Shown one piece after another: positions 28,541-40,460 of a stretch of DNA of 64,000 bases (within the stretch, counting starts at the first letter, position 1; each line of letters begins with the position of its first letter). Made by a program: the position numbers and the translations under genes. A model generated the notes under the pieces. It ran no database searches and was not told the DNA's origin. It worked only from the letters and a program-made list of their open reading frames with translations. Source of the stretch: Acetobacter musti (GTDB lineage: Bacteria > Pseudomonadota > Alphaproteobacteria > Acetobacterales > Acetobacteraceae); contig NZ_WOTB01000019.1 of assembly GCF_011516835.1 (NCBI RefSeq), positions 1 through 64,000 of the forward strand, read 5' to 3'.

Positions 28541-29546
28541 CCCTTCCGTTCCTTCCACCCCGGAAGCAGGGACGCCCCCTCTTCCGGACGAGTTTGCCTT
28601 TATCCGGCGACATTTTCTGGCGCTCGCAGGGCCGGCCGCGCTTGGTCTGGCAGATGACGCCGCGATCTTCACACCGGAACCTGGCCGGGAACTTGTGATT
28701 GCGGCGGACGCGATGGTCGAGGGAGTGCATTTCCTTTCCGACGATCCGCCTGACACGATCGGACGCAAGCTGCTGCGCGCCAATCTCTCCGATATTGCGG
28801 CAATGGGCGCACGGCCCTTCGGATGGCTCCTGACGCTTGCCTGTCCGGGGCGTGCCGCGGACCCCCGTTTCAGCGAGGCATGGTTCAGCGCCTTCGCGGA
28901 CGGACTTGCCGAGGATCAGCGTCTGTTCGGTCTGTCGCTTCTTGGCGGCGACACGACATCGACACAGGGTCCGCTGGTGCTCTCGCTGACCATTCTCGGG
29001 GACGTCGCCCCCGGTCAGGCCCTGCGACGTAACGGCGCGCGGGATGGAGACGGGCTGTGGGTGACGGGCACGATCGGCGACGGCGCGCTGGGGCTGAAAG
29101 TGCTGCTTGGCGATCTGCCGGATCAGAACGGATGGCTCGCAGGCCGGTATCGTCTGCCCTCCCCACGGCTCGGGCTTCACCTCGCGGGCATCGCACATGC
29201 AGCGATGGACGTTTCTGATGGTCTCGTACAGGATGCCGGCCACCTGGCGCGGGAAAGCGGTCTGAGCGTGACGATCGACGCTGACGCGGTTCCGCTCTCA
29301 GCGGCCGCGAAAGCGGCAGGCAGCCGGGAAGACCTTCTTGCGCTTTGCCTGACAGGCGGAGACGATTACGAGCTTCTCCTGGCTGTACCCGATAATCAGG
29401 CCAGGACGCTTCAGACGCAGTGTGCGGCAGCGAACGTGCCTGTGACCCGGATCGGGCGATTTAATGCAGGAGCCGGCGAAGTCCATGTAAGCCGGGCAGA
29501 CGGGACAGTGTTTCCACTGGAACGGCAGGGATGGAGCCATTTCTGA
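28503..29546 (+). CDS. thiL: Thiamine-monophosphate kinase
   Basis: ThiL phosphorylates thiamine monophosphate to thiamine diphosphate. 347 aa with the ATP/Mg landmarks GLADDAAIF (about 42-50), AADAMVEGVHF (about 63-73), RANLSDIAAMGARPF and LGGDTTSTQGP. The C-terminal domain has LTGGDDYELL and a final VSRADG strand. Candidate starts are 28503, 28512 and 28524; all overlap the nusB tail, indicating translational coupling. No TPP riboswitch is visible. Confidence 0.95.
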   Translation: MPLMTRLMTGRSDPSVPSTPEAGTPPLPDEFAFIRRHFLALAGPAALGLADDAAIFTPEPGRELVIAADAMVEGVHFLSDDPPDTIGRKLLRANLSDIAAMGARPFGWLLTLACPGRAADPRFSEAWFSAFADGLAEDQRLFGLSLLGGDTTSTQGPLVLSLTILGDVAPGQALRRNGARDGDGLWVTGTIGDGALGLKVLLGDLPDQNGWLAGRYRLPSPRLGLHLAGIAHAAMDVSDGLVQDAGHLARESGLSVTIDADAVPLSAAAKAAGSREDLLALCLTGGDDYELLLAVPDNQARTLQTQCAAANVPVTRIGRFNAGAGEVHVSRADGTVFPLERQGWSHF

Positions 29547-29967
29547 GACGGAGAGAAGCAGATTCCGCTTTTCCGGTTTAATACCCGATAAATTATATGA
29601 AGGACCGGCGATCAGAGCGGAATTTTCTTATGCGGCATTCTGTTAAACTGACACTCCCCTTTTCATCGGCAGACCAATGAAGGATACTGCGATGCATAAA
29701 CGGAATACGTACGGGCGAAAGCAGTCTGGTGGCTTCCGGCTACTCTGTTCGCAGAGGAACCACGCTGGCACAGCAAACATTTTGCGGCGCACGGAACCGG
29801 TTTAACGGCATTCGGGTTTCTCTCTTTGTGACTGTTACACGGCATGTTTCCATTCTGAAGGGCAAAATGATCACGCCGGATCTTCGTTGCCTGTCAGAGA
29901 TCAGCCTGCCCGGCGCCATGAAACAGTTTTCTGCGGGAATGCGGCCTTTCAGCCGGAAAGGAAAAGC
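29547..29967. other. Spacer upstream of the polymerase-like gene, no gene seen
   Basis: 421 bp, less GC-rich than its surroundings. A frame at 29729-29971 is open but has no ribosome binding site or recognisable sequence. The stretch probably holds the thiL 3' end and the promoter of the membrane-protein gene. Confidence 0.45.
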
Positions 29968-31224
29968 GTGAGCTCTTTTGCGACAATACCCGCCTCATAT
30001 TCCGTCGTGCGTCCCGCTGTTAAGGTACGCACCTTTCCGACCGGCACCGCACTCACCGTTCTCGCCAGTATTTTTAATGTCATTCTCTGTCTGATCAGTA
30101 CACGCGGACTGTTATACACCAGCAGTTCTGTCGTCGCTGTCGCCGAAATGCTGATTCTTGGCGCCGGTTTTTTTGTTATCCGACGCACCATCAGCCGCAG
30201 AATTGTGATCATAACAGGGCTGTCAGTTGCATATATGATCGGCGCAAAGCTGATCAACCCGGCCCTTAGCCTGAAAATCATTCATGATTTTGCGATAGCT
30301 TATATTTTTTACCAGGTCGGGATGATCTCCGGCCTTTCTCAGGCCCGCTCCGCCGTCTGGATCACCATGACTCTGACTCTGGCCATGGGGGTTTTTGAAA
30401 TGGCCAGCCCGGTGGTCTTCGGGCAGTTCTTTAATATCTGGCAGTATTATACACAAAAGGGCGCCCTTTCAGCTACAACGATCAACTACAGCCAGACAAC
30501 ATTTTTTGCTTCGGGTGATCGTGTCGGCGTCAAACGCACGTTTTTCTCTTCTCTTCTCGGACCCCATCGTGTCTCCTCTATATTTCTTGAGCCGGTTTCC
30601 ATGGGGAACTATGCAACGATTATCTTTGCATGGTGTCTCGCAACCTGCCGGAACCGTCGGGGACAGCGGCAGATCCTGTTGTTCATCTTATCGTTTGTCT
30701 GCATCGTGCTGACAGATTCACGCTTCGGTTCAGCATGCTGCATCGTCATGGCCTTGTTCCGGCTGTCTCCCTTACGCGGTTCGTCTCTGGTGGCGTTCCT
30801 GCTCCCGATCTGCGTTGCGACATTGCTTACGGTCACAGGCTCGATGCATGAAATCCCAGGCTGGGCTCCGAGTATCATGAACGATGATTTTTCGGGCCGT
30901 CTGTTATTTTCAGGACAGTTAATGGATTACTGGAATCTGCCGGAATGGTTCGCGCTCGCGCCGTCCGCCGTTTATACCGCAGACACGGGATATGCTTATA
31001 TTTTCAGCAATCTCGGAATACCCTTTGCTCTTGTCTATCTCGCTTTATTCGCGTTTTCAAAGAGTGCCAGCCGTACTGCGGCCATAATGAAAACAAATAT
31101 TTCCGTCTATTTCTCCGCCTCCCTCTGCATTGGCGCTTCTATTTTCAGCATCAAGACAGCAGCGCTCCTGTGGTTACTCTACGGAGCAACGCAAAGCATC
31201 GGCCAGTCTTCCCGGCAGACCTGA
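29968..31224 (+). CDS. Polysaccharide polymerase / O-antigen ligase-like membrane protein
   Basis: 418 aa from GTG 29968, which has AAAGGA 5 bases upstream; the frame is open to 29887 without a site. About ten membrane helices surround a larger loop with NYSQTTFFASGDRVGVKRTFFSSLLGPHRVSSIFLEPVSMGNYA, an arrangement reminiscent of Wzy/GumE-type exopolysaccharide polymerases. AT-richer codon use than the neighbours suggests horizontal acquisition. No glycosyltransferase genes are adjacent, so its pathway is unknown. Confidence 0.68.
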   Translation: MSSFATIPASYSVVRPAVKVRTFPTGTALTVLASIFNVILCLISTRGLLYTSSSVVAVAEMLILGAGFFVIRRTISRRIVIITGLSVAYMIGAKLINPALSLKIIHDFAIAYIFYQVGMISGLSQARSAVWITMTLTLAMGVFEMASPVVFGQFFNIWQYYTQKGALSATTINYSQTTFFASGDRVGVKRTFFSSLLGPHRVSSIFLEPVSMGNYATIIFAWCLATCRNRRGQRQILLFILSFVCIVLTDSRFGSACCIVMALFRLSPLRGSSLVAFLLPICVATLLTVTGSMHEIPGWAPSIMNDDFSGRLLFSGQLMDYWNLPEWFALAPSAVYTADTGYAYIFSNLGIPFALVYLALFAFSKSASRTAAIMKTNISVYFSASLCIGASIFSIKTAALLWLLYGATQSIGQSSRQT

Positions 31225-31315
31225 CTCGTCCGGGATCTCCATTGACGATCCTGACTCTGATGGTGGATTCTGCGTCCGATCAGAGTATCGCGGATAAACG
31301 GGAGAGGTTTTCGCC

Positions 31316-32014
31316 ATGCAGGTAAGTCTCACAGCCGATGACGGCCACACCTTCTCTGCCTGGGAGGCAGGAAATCCGGACGGACCGCACGCGCTGGTCG
31401 TGGTGCAGGAAATTTTTGGTGTGAACCGGCATATGCGTCAGATAGCCGATACGTTTGCATCCCAGGGATTTTCGGTGCTGACCCCGGCGCTGTTCGACAG
31501 GGTGGAACGCGACGCAGAGCTTGGTTACACGCAGGATGACGTGAAAAAAGGGCTGGCGCTCCGGGCTGAAATTCCACTGAAGGACACCCTGGCCGATCTG
31601 CGGGCCTGTGCAGAACATTTTCGTCGTCATGCGCCGCACCGGAAAGTCGGGATCATCGGCTTCTGCTGGGGCGGCACGCTGGCCTGGGACGCGGCGACGC
31701 AGACGCATGATTTTTCGGTTGCGGTGAGCTGGTATGGTGGCGGAATCGCGGCGCATAAGGATGCAGTACCGCACTGTCCGGTGCAGCTCCATTTCGGGGG
31801 TCAGGACAGTTCGATTCCGCATATGGATGTGGCGGCGATCCGGACGGCGCATCCGGAGCTCGACATTTACGTTTATGATGATGCCGGACATGGGTTCGGC
31901 AACAGCGACCGGTCGAGCTTCAACGAGGCAGCGAATCGTCTGGCATGGGAGCGCAGCGTGGCGTTCCTCGAAGCCGGGCTGCACACAAAGGGCAATATTC
32001 CCGACCGACCGTAA
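31316..32014 (+). CDS. Dienelactone hydrolase family protein
   Basis: 232 aa alpha/beta hydrolase. The nucleophile is cysteine in GFCWGGT (about residue 120), with the acid in FGGQDSSIP and the histidine in DDAGHGFGN. VVVQEIFGVN near residue 30 is the family oxyanion/substrate block. Such enzymes open lactone rings in aromatic degradation, but many genomic members have unknown esters as substrate. GGGAGAGG precedes the ATG. A small membrane-protein gene follows 22 bp later. Confidence 0.93.
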   Translation: MQVSLTADDGHTFSAWEAGNPDGPHALVVVQEIFGVNRHMRQIADTFASQGFSVLTPALFDRVERDAELGYTQDDVKKGLALRAEIPLKDTLADLRACAEHFRRHAPHRKVGIIGFCWGGTLAWDAATQTHDFSVAVSWYGGGIAAHKDAVPHCPVQLHFGGQDSSIPHMDVAAIRTAHPELDIYVYDDAGHGFGNSDRSSFNEAANRLAWERSVAFLEAGLHTKGNIPDRP

Positions 32015-32036
32015 ACGTGTGTGACAGGAGGTTTTC

Positions 32037-32228
32037 ATGGCCAGAATGACACCTGAGTTTCAGGCGCGGCAGCGGCCTGCGGCGGCGCTGATCGTGGCAA
32101 CCAGTCTTGCAGCGGCAGGCGGTCTCGTGACGCTCGTGCGGAAGGTAATGGGGGCACGCAGGACGAAGAAGCTGGTTCAGGCGGAAGCGCGGACAGCCTC
32201 GCCGGCAGCGGGAGCTGTGACGCGCTGA
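32037..32228 (+). CDS. Small single-pass membrane protein
   Basis: 63 aa with an excellent ribosome binding site (AGGAGG, 5 bases before ATG). One hydrophobic helix (about residues 15-34) is followed by a basic stretch (RKVMGARRTKK) and an Ala-rich end. It is probably cotranscribed with the dienelactone hydrolase. No family recognised. Confidence 0.65.
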   Translation: MARMTPEFQARQRPAAALIVATSLAAAGGLVTLVRKVMGARRTKKLVQAEARTASPAAGAVTR

Positions 32229-32279
32229 AAGGTGCTGTCTTCCGGGAACTTCCGGGAGACAACACTCCAGGCGTGTTAT

Positions 32280-32396
32280 CCGGGCTCTGCCCGGACCCGG
32301 CAAAGGTCGCGAACCTTTGCAAACCATTTTGTTTAATAAGTCAGGGTGCAGGGAGCCAAGCTCCCTGCCGGGTTTCAGGGCAGCGCCCTGAGCAGC
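32280..32396. repeat. REP-like double-hairpin element, family B, complete
   Basis: CCGGGCTCTGCCCGG, then CAAAGGTCGCGAACCTTTG, an AT-rich CCATTTTGTTTAATAAGTCA tail, GCAGGGAGCCAAGCTCCCTGC and CAGGGCAGCGCCCTG. It fills the whole gap between the convergent small membrane gene and trpE and probably terminates both. Confidence 0.8.
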
Positions 32397-33935
32397 TCAC
32401 GACGCCTGCACATTCCGTGACGCAAGACGCACTGCATCTTCAGCCGCCCGGAACAGAGCGCGGGCCTTGTGTTTCGTCTCCGCGCATTCGAGGGCCGGAA
32501 CGCTGTCGGCGACAACGCCACAACCCGCCTGAACGTGCATTTCGCCATCCTTAACGACCGCCATACGGAGGCCGATGCAGGTGTCCATGTCACCGCCAGC
32601 GCCGAAATAACCAATGCAGCCTGCATAGGTGGCGCGACGGGTGCGCTCGACTTCGTCAATGATCTCCATGGCACGGATTTTCGGTGCGCCGGTGAGCGTG
32701 CCGGCCGGAAAAGCAGCGATCAGGGCGTCCAGAGCTTCCAGGTCCGGCTTCAGCACACCTTCGACATTGGAAGAAATGTGCATGACGTGGCTGAAACGTT
32801 CGATGACGAACTTTTCCGTCACTTTGACGGAGCCGGTAACGCAGACACGGCCGACATCATTACGTCCGAGATCGATGAGCATCAGATGCTCGGCGAGTTC
32901 CTTCTCATCCGCGAGAAGCTCTTCTTCCAGACGTTTGTCCTCCGCCGCATCGGCGCCGCGCGGGCGGGTGCCGGCGAGAGGGCGGACGGTCATCCTGCCG
33001 TCGCGGAGACGGACAAGGATCTCGGGCGAGGACCCGACGAGACAGAATTCGCCGAAATCGAGATGGAACAGGAACGGGGCCGGATTGATGCGGCGCAGGG
33101 AACGGTAGAGCGAGAGCGTCGAAAGGTCGAACCGCGTGGAAAAACGCTGGCTCGGCACGACCTGAAAGGCGTCACCGGCGGCGATGTAGTCCTGAATACG
33201 GGTGACGACAGCCTCGAACTCGGCTTCCGTGTAGGTCGAGCGCGGCGCCTCCAGGGCCGCGACATGCGGCTCGGAGGGCACGGTGAGCGGCGCCGCGAGA
33301 CAGGCGCGGGCCTCGGCGATGAGGGCTTCGGCCCGGTTGAAAGCAGCGTCGGCGGTGTCATCCGCGCGGGGTCGGATCGGGGCGGCGAGGATCAGTTCGT
33401 CCGTCACGGTATCGAAAACGACGAACAGACCCGGCCGCATCATCACGCCTTCCGGCAGATTCAGATCGTCGGGCGGAGCGTCAGGCAGGTGCTCCATCTG
33501 ACGCACCATGTCATAGCCGAGATAGCCGAACAGGCCGGCGATCATCGGGGGCAGGCCATCGGGGAGGTCCAGACGGTTCTCCCGGATCAGGCCGCGCAGG
33601 CTGTCCAGAGGCGCTTCCGCCACGGGCGTGAAGGCGTTCGGCGCGGTTTGCGGTGTGTGGCAGATCGCGGCCTTGCCGTCATGGCAGCGCCAGACGAGAT
33701 CCGGGCGCAGGGCAATGATGGAATAGCGGCCACGGGAAACACCGCCCTCGACCGATTCCAGCAGGAGCGTGTTTCGCCCGCTGCTTCCACCCATCGCGGC
33801 CAGACGCATATAGGCGGCGACAGGGGTCAGAAGATCGGCGGCATCGACGGCGAAGACCACGCTGCCTTCCCCACGCGTCCAGGCGCCGGCACATGCGGTC
33901 CGCGAAGGAGAGTCGAGCGTGGCAAGGCGCATCAT
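32397..33935 (-). CDS. trpE: Anthranilate synthase component I
   Basis: TrpE converts chorismate to anthranilate using ammonia from TrpG. 512 aa with the LLLES segment of the tryptophan feedback site (about 57-61), chorismate-binding blocks DAFQVVPSQRF, PLAGTRPRG, DLGRNDVGRV, FPAGTLTGAPKIRAMEII and a C-terminal QAGCGVVADSVP. Its start overlaps the ppiD stop by 4 bp. No leader peptide is expected in this position. trpG is not within reach here. Confidence 0.96.
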   Translation of the reverse strand: MMRLATLDSPSRTACAGAWTRGEGSVVFAVDAADLLTPVAAYMRLAAMGGSSGRNTLLLESVEGGVSRGRYSIIALRPDLVWRCHDGKAAICHTPQTAPNAFTPVAEAPLDSLRGLIRENRLDLPDGLPPMIAGLFGYLGYDMVRQMEHLPDAPPDDLNLPEGVMMRPGLFVVFDTVTDELILAAPIRPRADDTADAAFNRAEALIAEARACLAAPLTVPSEPHVAALEAPRSTYTEAEFEAVVTRIQDYIAAGDAFQVVPSQRFSTRFDLSTLSLYRSLRRINPAPFLFHLDFGEFCLVGSSPEILVRLRDGRMTVRPLAGTRPRGADAAEDKRLEEELLADEKELAEHLMLIDLGRNDVGRVCVTGSVKVTEKFVIERFSHVMHISSNVEGVLKPDLEALDALIAAFPAGTLTGAPKIRAMEIIDEVERTRRATYAGCIGYFGAGGDMDTCIGLRMAVVKDGEMHVQAGCGVVADSVPALECAETKHKARALFRAAEDAVRLASRNVQAS

Positions 33936-35878
33936 GTGCCATCTCCGAATCCTGCCTCACTGAGCGCCGCCCGGACGCCGGCCGGCATGATCTTCGCTTT
34001 GAAGCGGCCATCGAGACTGTGGATGTAAGCCGAGGTTATGTCGGAGGCGAGCGATTCCGTCATCCCGTCGCGCACGCGCCCATAGCCAAGGGAATCGGCT
34101 TTCGGATCAGGATGCTGGATACCGGTCACCGTCGCGACGATGAAGCTGTCCGCATCCTCGCTCATCGTGCTTTCCCCGATGGCCATATGCATGATCGTCT
34201 CCATGAATTCCTGCGACAGACCCTCAGGCGGCCGGGCGCGGGAAATCATGACGTCTTTCTGCACCGGGCTTCCGGCCGGGGCACTGGCGGCGAGCCCTCC
34301 CTGTTTCTTCGACGCGACATAAAGTGCGGTGGCCTGCTGATCCGCTGCATGCCTGCGTGCGTCCGTCTGCCAGGCGCTGATGACCTTATCACGTACGGCA
34401 TCGAAAGGCTGCTCCTGGCCCGGCGTGATCTCGTCAACGGAGACCGCGTACCAGCCGAGCGAAGGTCCGGGCGGCTGGCCGGGTTTAGACGGCGCAGTGG
34501 CCTCGATAAGCTGCGGCGGCGCGCCCTTCTCCTGCCCGAAAATCTTCGCCACGATGGCGTCACGCAGCGGGCCGGAAGCGGGCAGCGGCGCGGGAACACC
34601 GTCTTTCGTCATGCCGTGCGCATCGAGTGAACCTGAAGCTGCGGCAGCGCCGAGATCAGCCGGAATGGAATCGAGACCGCCGCCGGCGATGGCGTCCTGG
34701 AGCTTAGGGGCACGGCTGCTGATCGCGTCCGGAGCACGGGCTCTGACGATTTCATCACGCAGGGTGATTTTCGCATCATCGAACGCCGTGTCATGCGGCG
34801 GCGTCACCTTCGTGACGCGGAACACAACCCAGCCGGTTTCCGTCTTCTGCGGCCCCTGCACGGTCTCGACCGGAGCGGAGAAGACCGCCTTCTGCAACGC
34901 CTCCGAAGGCAGGGCGCTGGCGCGCGTATCGCTGAACTCGACAGCAGCGCTGCCCTTCGCCGCCGCCTGCACCTGGCTCCATCCGGCACCGCCTTTCCAG
35001 ATGGTCGCGACAGCCTGGGCCGTGGCTTCATCCGGAGCCGTTACAAGCTGAACGCTGCGGAGTTCCGGAGCGTGGAACCGCTCCGACTGGCCATCATAGA
35101 GCCGGTGCATTTCCTCGTCAGTGGCCGGGATCTGCGATGCGACGGTATCGGGAGAAAGGACGACGATCCGGGCATGCCTGTATTCCGGACTGCGGAACAT
35201 CCATGGATGATTGGTGTAGTACCGGCGCATGATATCATCAGCCGGAATCGCCGGAGCGGGCAGGCTCGCGAACGGAATATGAAGCAGATCAACGACATGA
35301 GTCTCGGTTTCGAACCCATAAACGCGCGAGACAACGAGATCGGAAATATGCGCGCCCGCCGAGATCGGGTCCATGATCGCGCGGCCGGCAAGATCATCAT
35401 GCACGAGGCCGATCAGACGTTTCTCGGTCATTCCGGCCTGGGCCAGCTTGCTGTTAAAGATATTGCGGTCGAATGCGCCGTTCAGTCCTTTGAAATAGGG
35501 CATCGCAAAAATTTCGTCGCGCACGGCCTGATCCGGCACAACGAGACCATACTGGTTCCCGGCTTCGAGCACCTGAGCCTGGCCAATCAGGCGCTGCAAA
35601 ACCTCCTGCGCCATCTGCTGACGGAACTGAGCCGGCAGATGCGCGGCATCGGGGGCACCCATACGCTGCGCCATACGGGGCAGTTCGGCCTGGAGCGCCG
35701 CGGCAAGGTCGCGGGTTGTGATTTTACGCGAACCGACAGTGGCTGCGACCGTCGGATCATCCGCCATGCCGCTGATGACATCGCCGATGCCCCAGCCGAC
35801 GAAGGCGACAAAAATAACCAGGGCGAGCACGCGGCCGATCCAGGAATCGACGACGAAGTGACGCAGGAACGAAATCAT
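33932..35878 (-). CDS. ppiD: Peptidyl-prolyl isomerase / periplasmic folding protein, PpiD type
   Basis: 648 aa: one N-terminal anchor (about residues 13-33), SurA-like N-terminal helices, parvulin-type region in the middle (about 255-370, beginning RSVQLVTAPDEATAQAVA and ending GWVVFRVTKV) and a long C-terminal chaperone part. PpiD helps proteins leaving the Sec channel to fold. The gene lies before trpE on the same strand, an order common in alphaproteobacteria, and diverges from tpiA. Confidence 0.93.
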   Translation of the reverse strand: MISFLRHFVVDSWIGRVLALVIFVAFVGWGIGDVISGMADDPTVAATVGSRKITTRDLAAALQAELPRMAQRMGAPDAAHLPAQFRQQMAQEVLQRLIGQAQVLEAGNQYGLVVPDQAVRDEIFAMPYFKGLNGAFDRNIFNSKLAQAGMTEKRLIGLVHDDLAGRAIMDPISAGAHISDLVVSRVYGFETETHVVDLLHIPFASLPAPAIPADDIMRRYYTNHPWMFRSPEYRHARIVVLSPDTVASQIPATDEEMHRLYDGQSERFHAPELRSVQLVTAPDEATAQAVATIWKGGAGWSQVQAAAKGSAAVEFSDTRASALPSEALQKAVFSAPVETVQGPQKTETGWVVFRVTKVTPPHDTAFDDAKITLRDEIVRARAPDAISSRAPKLQDAIAGGGLDSIPADLGAAAASGSLDAHGMTKDGVPAPLPASGPLRDAIVAKIFGQEKGAPPQLIEATAPSKPGQPPGPSLGWYAVSVDEITPGQEQPFDAVRDKVISAWQTDARRHAADQQATALYVASKKQGGLAASAPAGSPVQKDVMISRARPPEGLSQEFMETIMHMAIGESTMSEDADSFIVATVTGIQHPDPKADSLGYGRVRDGMTESLASDITSAYIHSLDGRFKAKIMPAGVRAALSEAGFGDGT

Positions 35879-36002
35879 GCAGGCGCAGTCCGCGAATAAA
35901 AACCAGGGAGGATTGAGGCCTCAGGCCGCAATCCGGCGGGGCACCATATTCATCCGGACCCGGATTGACCAGAAGGCGTGCGTCCGCGCGTATTCTGTTT
36001 TC

Positions 36003-36120
36003 ATGGGGCTCTGCCCCACACCCCGGCAAAGGCCGCGGACCTTTGCAAACCATTCTGTTAAACAAACCGGGATCAGAGGGACCGCGTCCCTTTGCGGGTT
36101 TCAGGACGGCGCCCTGAGGA
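36003..36120. repeat. REP-like element, families B and A joined head to tail
   Basis: GGGGCTCTGCCCC and CAAAGGCCGCGGACCTTTG (family B head) are followed by AACAAACCGGGATCAGAGGGACC..., which is the family A tail in reverse, and by a family B end. It lies within the 397-bp divergent spacer between ppiD and tpiA. The rest of that spacer shows no gene. Confidence 0.75.
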
Positions 36121-36275
36121 AAGCGAAAACGCCGCGTTCTTGCCTGAGCTTGCCCTGATGGAGTAGCGGTGTGCCGGCAGAAGGGGACTATATCCCCTTT
36201 TATTCAGAAGACGTCTTCGGGCCGGACCTTAATGATGAGGCGACCTCGGGACAGGTTTCGCAGGAGAGATGTCCG

Positions 36276-37025
36276 ATGACCACACCCATCATCGTCGGCA
36301 ACTGGAAAATGAACGGGCTGAGCGCCGACTCCGCCGATCGCGTGAAGGCTCTGCTGGCGGCGCTTGCCTCCCAGCCAGTAGCCGGCACGGAAATTGTAAT
36401 CTGTCCGCCCTTTACGCAGCTTGTCCTGCTCGCGCCGCAGCTGAAGGGCTCGCCGGTCGCTCTGGGCGCGCAGAACTGCCACATGGATGAGAAAGGTGCG
36501 CATACAGGCGACATCGCACCAGGCATGCTGACCGATCTGGGCGTGACGCATGTGATTCTCGGGCACTCCGAGCGGCGTCGCGATCATGGCGAGGTGGACG
36601 AGACGGTGCGCGAGAAGGCTGTTGCCGCCGCGAAGGCCGGTCTGACACCAATCGTATGCATTGGTGAGACGGAAGATCAGCGCCAGAGCGGCGAGGCGCA
36701 GGACACGATCGGCTGGCAGATCAAGGGATCGCTGCCGGACGGGTTTACCGGGGTCGTGGCCTATGAACCGGTCTGGGCGATCGGCACGGGGCTGGCGGCG
36801 ACGCCGGAGGATATTCAGACCACGGTGGCCTTCATCCGGGCGGAGCTGGTGCGTCAGTTCGGCGAGAGTGGCAAAACCCTGCGGATTCTGTATGGTGGCT
36901 CCGTCGATGCGGGGAATGCCGCGTCGATCCTTGCCATCCCGGAAGTGGCGGGCGCCCTGGTCGGAGGCGCCAGCCTGAAGCCGGATGCGTTCCTGTCGAT
37001 CATTCGCGCCGTGCCCGCGCACTGA
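36276..37025 (+). CDS. tpiA: Triose-phosphate isomerase
   Basis: Interconverts dihydroxyacetone phosphate and glyceraldehyde 3-phosphate. 249 aa from ATG 36276, with AGGAGA 8 bases upstream; the frame is open to 36171. Landmarks: VGNWKMNG (lysine, residues 7-14), ILGHSERR (histidine, about 93-100), AYEPVWAIGTG (catalytic glutamate) and ILYGGSV (phosphate loop). Complete. First of the tpiA-secG-pyrG-kdsA run. Confidence 0.97.
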   Translation: MTTPIIVGNWKMNGLSADSADRVKALLAALASQPVAGTEIVICPPFTQLVLLAPQLKGSPVALGAQNCHMDEKGAHTGDIAPGMLTDLGVTHVILGHSERRRDHGEVDETVREKAVAAAKAGLTPIVCIGETEDQRQSGEAQDTIGWQIKGSLPDGFTGVVAYEPVWAIGTGLAATPEDIQTTVAFIRAELVRQFGESGKTLRILYGGSVDAGNAASILAIPEVAGALVGGASLKPDAFLSIIRAVPAH

Positions 37026-37067
37026 ACTGTGCGCCGGGGTTTGTCTGTTCTTTCAACCGGATAGTCC

Positions 37068-37400
37068 ATGATTACCCTTCTGCTGGTTCTCCATCTTCTT
37101 GTCACCGTCGCCCTGATCGGGACCGTGCTGATTCAGCGCAGCGAAGGCGGCGGCCTTGGCATCGGCAGTTCGCAGGGCATGGGCGCGTTCATGTCCGGTC
37201 GTGGCACCGCGAATCTGCTGACCCGCTCGACGGCGGTGCTGGCGACAGCGTTCATGCTGCTGTCCCTGACGCTGGCGGTTCTGAACCGTGGCGCAGTGAC
37301 GGGTGGCGGCCACGACATTCTCGCTAATCCGCCGCCACCGGCCGCTGGTGCGACTGCTCCGGCAACAACGACTCCGGCTGCGCCCGCACCGCAGCACTGA
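37068..37400 (+). CDS. secG: Preprotein translocase subunit SecG
   Basis: 110 aa with two membrane helices (about 2-22 and 52-72) separated by the typical QRSEGGGLGIGSSQGMGAFMSGRGTANLLTRST loop, and an Ala/Pro-rich tail. SecG assists the SecYE channel. 42 bp after tpiA. Confidence 0.95.
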   Translation: MITLLLVLHLLVTVALIGTVLIQRSEGGGLGIGSSQGMGAFMSGRGTANLLTRSTAVLATAFMLLSLTLAVLNRGAVTGGGHDILANPPPPAAGATAPATTTPAAPAPQH

Positions 37401-37409
37401 GACTGATTT

Positions 37410-37522
37410 ACGGGGCTCTGCCCCGTTCCCCGCAAAGGGACACAATCCCTCTAATCCCGGTTTGTTTTTGTAAAACGGAGTGAAGAGCTCACCCCTTTCC
37501 GGGTGCGGGGAGCGCCCCGCAG
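37410..37522 (+). repeat. REP-like element between secG and pyrG
   Basis: ACGGGGCTCTGCCCCGT, AAAGGGACACAATCCCTCT, a TCCCGGTTTGTTTTTGTAAAA tail, then GTGCGGGGAGCGCCCCGC. It starts 10 bp after the secG stop; a transcript attenuating or terminating here would separate secG from pyrG. Confidence 0.75.
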
Positions 37523-37540
37523 AAGACACTCCGATGATAA

Positions 37541-40074
<2,534 letters not shown>

Positions 40075-40085
40075 GGCCCGGGGAA

Positions 40086-40142
40086 TCCGGGCGCTGCCCG
40101 GACCCGGCAAAGGCCTAAGACCTTTGCAAACCATTTTGTTAA
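40086..40142 (+). repeat. REP-like element, family B, 5' part (interrupted by a MITE)
   Basis: CCGGGCGCTGCCCGG and CAAAGGCCTAAGACCTTTG hairpins and the CCATTTTGTTAA tail. The matching 3' part (AATAAATCAAAGTGCA ... CCTGCCGGGTTTAAG) appears at about 40406-40455, after MITE copy 3. The REP was therefore split by the MITE. Confidence 0.8.
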
Positions 40143-40403
40143 GAGGCTGTTTCAAAAGCCTCTCCATGAGACCTCCCTTAAATTATAAAGAAGTTTTTGG
40201 TGAAGCTTTTTTCAAAAAGCTTCAGAAGACGCCACCTTTTTGAAAAAAGGCGGCACCCAAAAAACTTTTATTGGTTTTTATCAGGACTTATCATGAAGTG
40301 CCTCTGATCCCGGCTGAAGCGAACAGTGACTGGGACTCAAAAACCATAACATCATCAACGTATTATGAGAATTTTATGCATTTAAAACCCTTGAAACAGG
40401 CTC
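40143..40403 (+). mobile_element. MITE-like element, copy 3, inserted in a REP
   Basis: Left end GAGGCTGTTTCAAAAGCC, right end CCTTGAAACAGGCTC. Both internal palindromes are intact. The left flank is TAA; no clean right duplication is visible. The flanking halves align to the complete family B REP at 32280-32396, which fixes the insertion point in the AT-rich TTTTGTTTAATAA tail. Confidence 0.88.
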
Positions 40404-40460
40404 AGAATAAATCAAAGTGCACGTGTTTCCTGCCGGGTTTAAGACCGGGTTCTGAGTTTC

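Noticed and set aside
29729-29971. 80-codon frame before the polymerase gene
   Set aside because: No ribosome binding site; the better signal is AAAGGA before GTG 29968 in another frame.
32469-34028. 519-codon plus-strand frame opposite trpE
   Set aside because: Antisense shadow; trpE is complete on the other strand and overlaps ppiD as expected.
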